From CAYSCW01 sp964449165 (lineage in GTDB: Bacteria > Acidobacteriota > Aminicenantia > Aminicenantales > Aminicenantaceae): DNA of 64,000 nt. Below are positions 61,327 through 64,000 of the stretch, one piece after another. A program made the position numbers and the translations under genes. The stretch lies in contig CAYVAT010000003.1 of the NCBI GenBank assembly GCA_964449165.1, forward strand, positions 121,173 to 185,172. Reading direction: 5' to 3'. The number at the start of each line of letters is the position of its first letter. Positions within the stretch are counted from its first letter, which is position 1. The notes under the pieces were generated by a model. It worked only from the letters and a program-made list of their open reading frames with translations, searched no databases and was not told where the DNA came from.

Positions 61327-63369
61327 TTATGGCAATTCCTTTTCAGTTGTGAAGGATGAAGCCGGTAATCCTTCAGCATTAAACAAAGTGGCCTCTGACC
61401 CATTATGGTAAGCATACCTTACATAAACAGGCTCTCTAATCTTAGGATTGTAGACAATGACTTGATTTTTATTAATTTCGGCCACAGCCTGGATGAAAAT
61501 ACCATCTTCCCCTGCAATTTCAAATCCAGTTAATCTTTTCCCTGATGCTTTCAAACCATTGTCAGCATAATCGAAAAATACACGTATTTTATTCCCTTCA
61601 ACCTCCATTGATTTATACAGAGGCCCTGAGTAAACGATGTCTTGTCCGTAGTCTTTTGCAAGGGCCCATAAAGCTAGTCTTTTGCCGACATCCTTCTTAT
61701 TTGCCGGGTGAATGTTCTGCAGATTGCCGATATCCAGGGTGACTGCCATGCCTGTATCAGGAACTACAAGTGTCCGGCGCTGTGCATCCCTCAATTCGGC
61801 AGATTCTGTGCCTTCTACACCCGAATATTCATAAGGAGCAATCTGTACAAAGTAAAACGGAAAATCACCCAGTTTCCAGTCGTCGCGCCAGTTTTTAATC
61901 ATCAAGGGAAATATTTGTTCATATTGTTTTGCACGGTCAACATTTGACTCGCCCTGGTACCAGATCGCGCCTTTAATGGTGTAAGGGATTAATGGCGAAA
62001 TCATCGCATTATAGAGCATTGTAGGAGTAAGAGAGCTCAGCTCTACTTCAAGCACAGGCCGGTTATTGTATTCATTTTCATTGACATTAAACAGGTAAAA
62101 AACATTATCGGCATATTCTGCCACTGCCATATATGACCATTCCCCTGAAATATAGATAATTTCATCCTTATTTCCGTTTTTAACAAAGAGCTGCATTTCT
62201 GACTTTTCTCCATAAATTCCTCCTCCTCCCTGCAAATCAATTACCCTGACTGCGATGACATTCTCACCTGCTTTTACAATATTCTCTCCGATTTCATATT
62301 CCCGGAGCTTATCCCAGTATCCTTCGGTTTCATATCCTCCAACCTTTTTTCCGTTTATCCAGACCGCATCTATATCGTCGATCGTGCCGACTTTAATGAT
62401 TAAATCTTTACCAATCCATGACTGCGGTATATTGACTTTCTTCCTGAACCAAACTGCACCGTCAAAAAAACCAATTTCGGTATTTTCCCAATAATCCGGG
62501 AGAATTATTTTCTTCCATGAGCTATCGTTAAAATCTGGTGAAGAACATATTTGATCCTGTAAGTCAAGATCAACATACGGATCGTCTGAATCAAGTTTTG
62601 AAACATCAATTCTTTCGTGCTCTAAAAGCCATCTATTAAATTTATCGTATTCAGGTAACATATTTCTTATTTTATTAACAATGTCTTTAAAATCTTTATT
62701 GTTTTCGAGATATTTGCCTGCTATCCAGGCTTCAACTGGTGTCCCTCCCCAGCTTGAATGGATAAGGCCGACAGGAACATCTATTTCCTCATGTAATCTT
62801 TTTCCGAAGAAAAATCCCACAGCACTGAACGCTCCCGCTGTTTCCGGGCTGCAAACTGTCCATGATCCTTTGCAATCGTATTCAGGTTCGCCAGAAACAG
62901 CTTTGCTGACAGTAAACATGCGTATCTCGGGATAATCTGCTGCGCGGATTTCTTCGGTTGCATATAAAACTGAGTCAGCTGAAGAAAAACCCTGCATGAT
63001 CATCTCCATATTCGATTGGCCTGAGCAAATCCAGACTTCCCCTATCATAATATTATTGATTAAAATCGCTTTATCTTTATCCATAATTTTCAACTCATAA
63101 GGCCCGCCAGCTTCGGGTGTCTTAAGTTTTGCTGACCAGCTCCCGTCGTCTCTGGTTTTAGTTTCCGCCTGTTCGTTCCAACTGCTGATGAGTCTAATCT
63201 TATTACCAGGTGAGGATTTTCCCCATATTGCAACTTCGCTTTTTTGCTGCAAGACCATGTTGTCACTAAAAACAGCGGGTAAACTGAGTATGTTTGATTC
63301 ATTTACTTTGCAGGATAGACAAAGCATAAAGAGGCATAAGGCAAAAAAAGATATTTTTCTCATCATCAT
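61327..63369 (-). CDS. SGNH-type acetylesterase (sialate O-acetylesterase family)
   Basis: A 680-residue exported protein with an N-terminal signal or lipoprotein leader (FFALCLFMLCLSC). The SGNH-type nucleophile Ser117 lies in GEVWICSGQSNMEM, the GxxxN-like block in AIWYQGESNVDRA, and the Asp-x-x-His region in GNLQNIHPANKKDVG. A galactose-binding-like insertion holds KNGNKDEIIYISGEWSYMA. In polysaccharide loci such proteins often de-acetylate xylan or other glycans rather than sialic acid; next to a GH10 xylanase, acetyl-xylan is plausible. Three ATG codons in a row open the gene. Confidence 0.88.
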   Translation of the reverse strand: MMMRKISFFALCLFMLCLSCKVNESNILSLPAVFSDNMVLQQKSEVAIWGKSSPGNKIRLISSWNEQAETKTRDDGSWSAKLKTPEAGGPYELKIMDKDKAILINNIMIGEVWICSGQSNMEMIMQGFSSADSVLYATEEIRAADYPEIRMFTVSKAVSGEPEYDCKGSWTVCSPETAGAFSAVGFFFGKRLHEEIDVPVGLIHSSWGGTPVEAWIAGKYLENNKDFKDIVNKIRNMLPEYDKFNRWLLEHERIDVSKLDSDDPYVDLDLQDQICSSPDFNDSSWKKIILPDYWENTEIGFFDGAVWFRKKVNIPQSWIGKDLIIKVGTIDDIDAVWINGKKVGGYETEGYWDKLREYEIGENIVKAGENVIAVRVIDLQGGGGIYGEKSEMQLFVKNGNKDEIIYISGEWSYMAVAEYADNVFYLFNVNENEYNNRPVLEVELSSLTPTMLYNAMISPLIPYTIKGAIWYQGESNVDRAKQYEQIFPLMIKNWRDDWKLGDFPFYFVQIAPYEYSGVEGTESAELRDAQRRTLVVPDTGMAVTLDIGNLQNIHPANKKDVGKRLALWALAKDYGQDIVYSGPLYKSMEVEGNKIRVFFDYADNGLKASGKRLTGFEIAGEDGIFIQAVAEINKNQVIVYNPKIREPVYVRYAYHNGSEATLFNAEGLPASSFTTEKELP

Positions 63370-63376
63370 AGTCTAA

Positions 63377-63405
63377 ATAATAAACAGTCTAATAATAATT
63401 GTAAA
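63377..63405 (-). promoter_or_regulatory. putative promoter of the acetylesterase gene (leaderless)
   Basis: On the minus strand TTTACA (63400-63405) and TATTAT (63377-63382) are 17 bases apart, each matching consensus at five of six positions. The -10 ends eight bases before the first ATG, so transcription would start at or next to the start codon. Confidence 0.55.
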
Positions 63406-63450
63406 TCCCGTATCATCCAGCATTCACGATTTGACATCTTTCAATAGATC

Positions 63451-63525
63451 GATCATAGACAAGGTTGTGTCATGATCCTGAGAAGATGGGGAAGATGCAG
63501 CCTAAATTATTCGTGAAGGCATCTT
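63451..63525. repeat. two hairpins between the acetylesterase and FtsX-type genes
   Basis: The first, GATCAT-A-GACA (63451-63461) with TGTCATGATC (63468-63477), has a 10-bp stem and one bulged base. The second, AAGATGC (63492-63498) with GCATCTT (63519-63525), encloses CCTAAATTATTCGTGAA, a copy of the motif seen at 1979 and 8896. Neither is followed by a T-run on the coding strand. Confidence 0.45.
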
Positions 63526-63547
63526 GAGAATTCTAGTTAAACCGCCA

Positions 63548-64000
63548 CTACTCATGCCTTAATATTTCCACTGGATTTGAATGAGCTGCTTTTACAGATT
63601 GACTGAATACCGTGATCGTGGCAATAACCAGTGCAACCACTGCTGAGGTTAAGAATATAAAAACATTCATGCCGGTGCGGTAGACAAAATTCTGAAGCCA
63701 TTTATTCATCACAAAATATGTTATTGGCCAGGCAACGACATTGGCAATTATGATGAGTTTTAAAAATTCCTTGGATAACAACATCACAATGTTCGGGACG
63801 GATGCTCCAAGGACCTTGCGAATCCCGATCTCTTTTCCACGCTGCTCGGTTGTGAAAGAGATAAGCCCGAAAAGACCCAGACAGGCAATAAAGATGGCCA
63901 GGAGCGAAGTCCCTCTAAAAATCCGGCTCATTCTCATCTCAGATGCATACATTCTGTTGATATCGTCATCCAGAAAAAAGTACTCGAAAGGATTCTCCGG
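63548..64000 (-). CDS. FtsX-like/MacB-type ABC permease, C-terminal part (5' end outside window)
   Basis: The frame is open to the right edge; 150 codons are present. The end includes PFEYFFLDDDINRMYASE, then LLAIFIACLGLFGLISFTTEQ, a helix, and the conserved RGKEIGIRKVLGAS loop, two more helices and a short NPVEILRHE end. This is the last domain of the large FtsX/MacB-type permeases, which often occur in many copies in Aminicenantes and Bacteroidota. It probably works with an ATP-binding protein encoded outside the window. Confidence 0.9.
   Translation of the reverse strand, partial: PENPFEYFFLDDDINRMYASEMRMSRIFRGTSLLAIFIACLGLFGLISFTTEQRGKEIGIRKVLGASVPNIVMLLSKEFLKLIIIANVVAWPITYFVMNKWLQNFVYRTGMNVFIFLTSAVVALVIATITVFSQSVKAAHSNPVEILRHE

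Noticed and set aside
1..64000. tRNA, rRNA, CRISPR arrays, insertion sequences
   Set aside because: I scanned the intergenic stretches for T-loop patterns, repeated spacers and transposase motifs and saw none. Most gaps are too short for tRNA genes, but a covariance-model scan was not possible.

Overview
The window is one scaffold piece (two runs of N, at 20684-20693 and 59732-59831) from an anaerobic, heterotrophic bacterium. Lipoprotein maturation (Lnt), release factor 2 with its programmed frameshift, two-subunit GlyRS and a bacterial pyrimidine operon show it is bacterial. Soluble Hdr/Flx electron-transfer proteins, a ferredoxin-linked 2-oxoacid oxidoreductase, a DUF6599 protein, GH97/GH10 enzymes and an FtsX-type permease together resemble the Acidobacteriota/'Candidatus Aminicenantes' range. 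That placement is an inference from gene content, not a phylogenetic result.

Layout. 1-8.9 kb: housekeeping genes (lnt end, prfB, mazG on the minus strand, a DUF1844 protein, ribF, pyrR-pyrB-pyrC, rnc and two small proteins). 8.9-9.96 kb: an AI-2E/PerM-type membrane protein. 10.1-17.4 kb: a tight signalling operon of REC-GGDEF, CheR, a 1384-residue hybrid histidine kinase with about five PAS domains, a second REC-GGDEF and a lone Hpt protein. 17.4-22.7 kb: a DUF6599 protein, then DUF362, an AmmeMemoRadiSam-type radical SAM protein and a membrane-embedded spermidine-synthase-like protein interrupted by a sequence gap. 22.8-35.0 kb: a long plus-strand redox cluster, hdrC-hdrB-korD-korA-korB-korC, then hdrA-mvhD(flxD)-flxC-flxB-flxA and a soluble fumarate-reductase-like pair. 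35.3 kb: a PilZ protein. 35.7-43.1 kb, minus strand: gcvT-gcvH-gcvPA-gcvPB-glyQ-glyS, which joins glycine cleavage to glycyl-tRNA charging. 43.4-53.1 kb, plus strand: argS, a Gld-type ABC exporter with a DUF4340 protein, and a permease-DUF1177-AroM trio. 53.1-63.4 kb: carbohydrate genes (GH97, a galactokinase-like GHMP kinase, an SSS sugar symporter, GH10 xylanase, SGNH acetylesterase) with mutY among them. The window ends inside an FtsX-like permease gene.

How the genes work together. The 22.8-35.0 kb block encodes every part of an NADH-linked flavin-based electron-bifurcating complex (FlxABCD-HdrABC). It also encodes a ferredoxin-reducing 2-oxoacid oxidoreductase and an FrdAB-like pair with no membrane anchor gene beside it. 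This suggests soluble redox balancing between NADH, ferredoxin, a thiol/disulfide carrier and perhaps fumarate. The signalling operon has the parts of a phosphorelay (kinase, receiver, Hpt) ending on two diguanylate cyclases, and the PilZ protein at 35.3 kb is a possible c-di-GMP receptor. The carbohydrate genes fit use of plant polysaccharide and alpha-glucosides.

Non-coding sequence holds a dispersed 88-base repeat in two divergent promoter regions, a 24-bp perfect palindrome between convergent genes, a recurring AATTATTC-type motif, and several promoters lying so close to the start codon that the mRNAs look leaderless. No tRNA, rRNA, CRISPR array or insertion sequence was seen.
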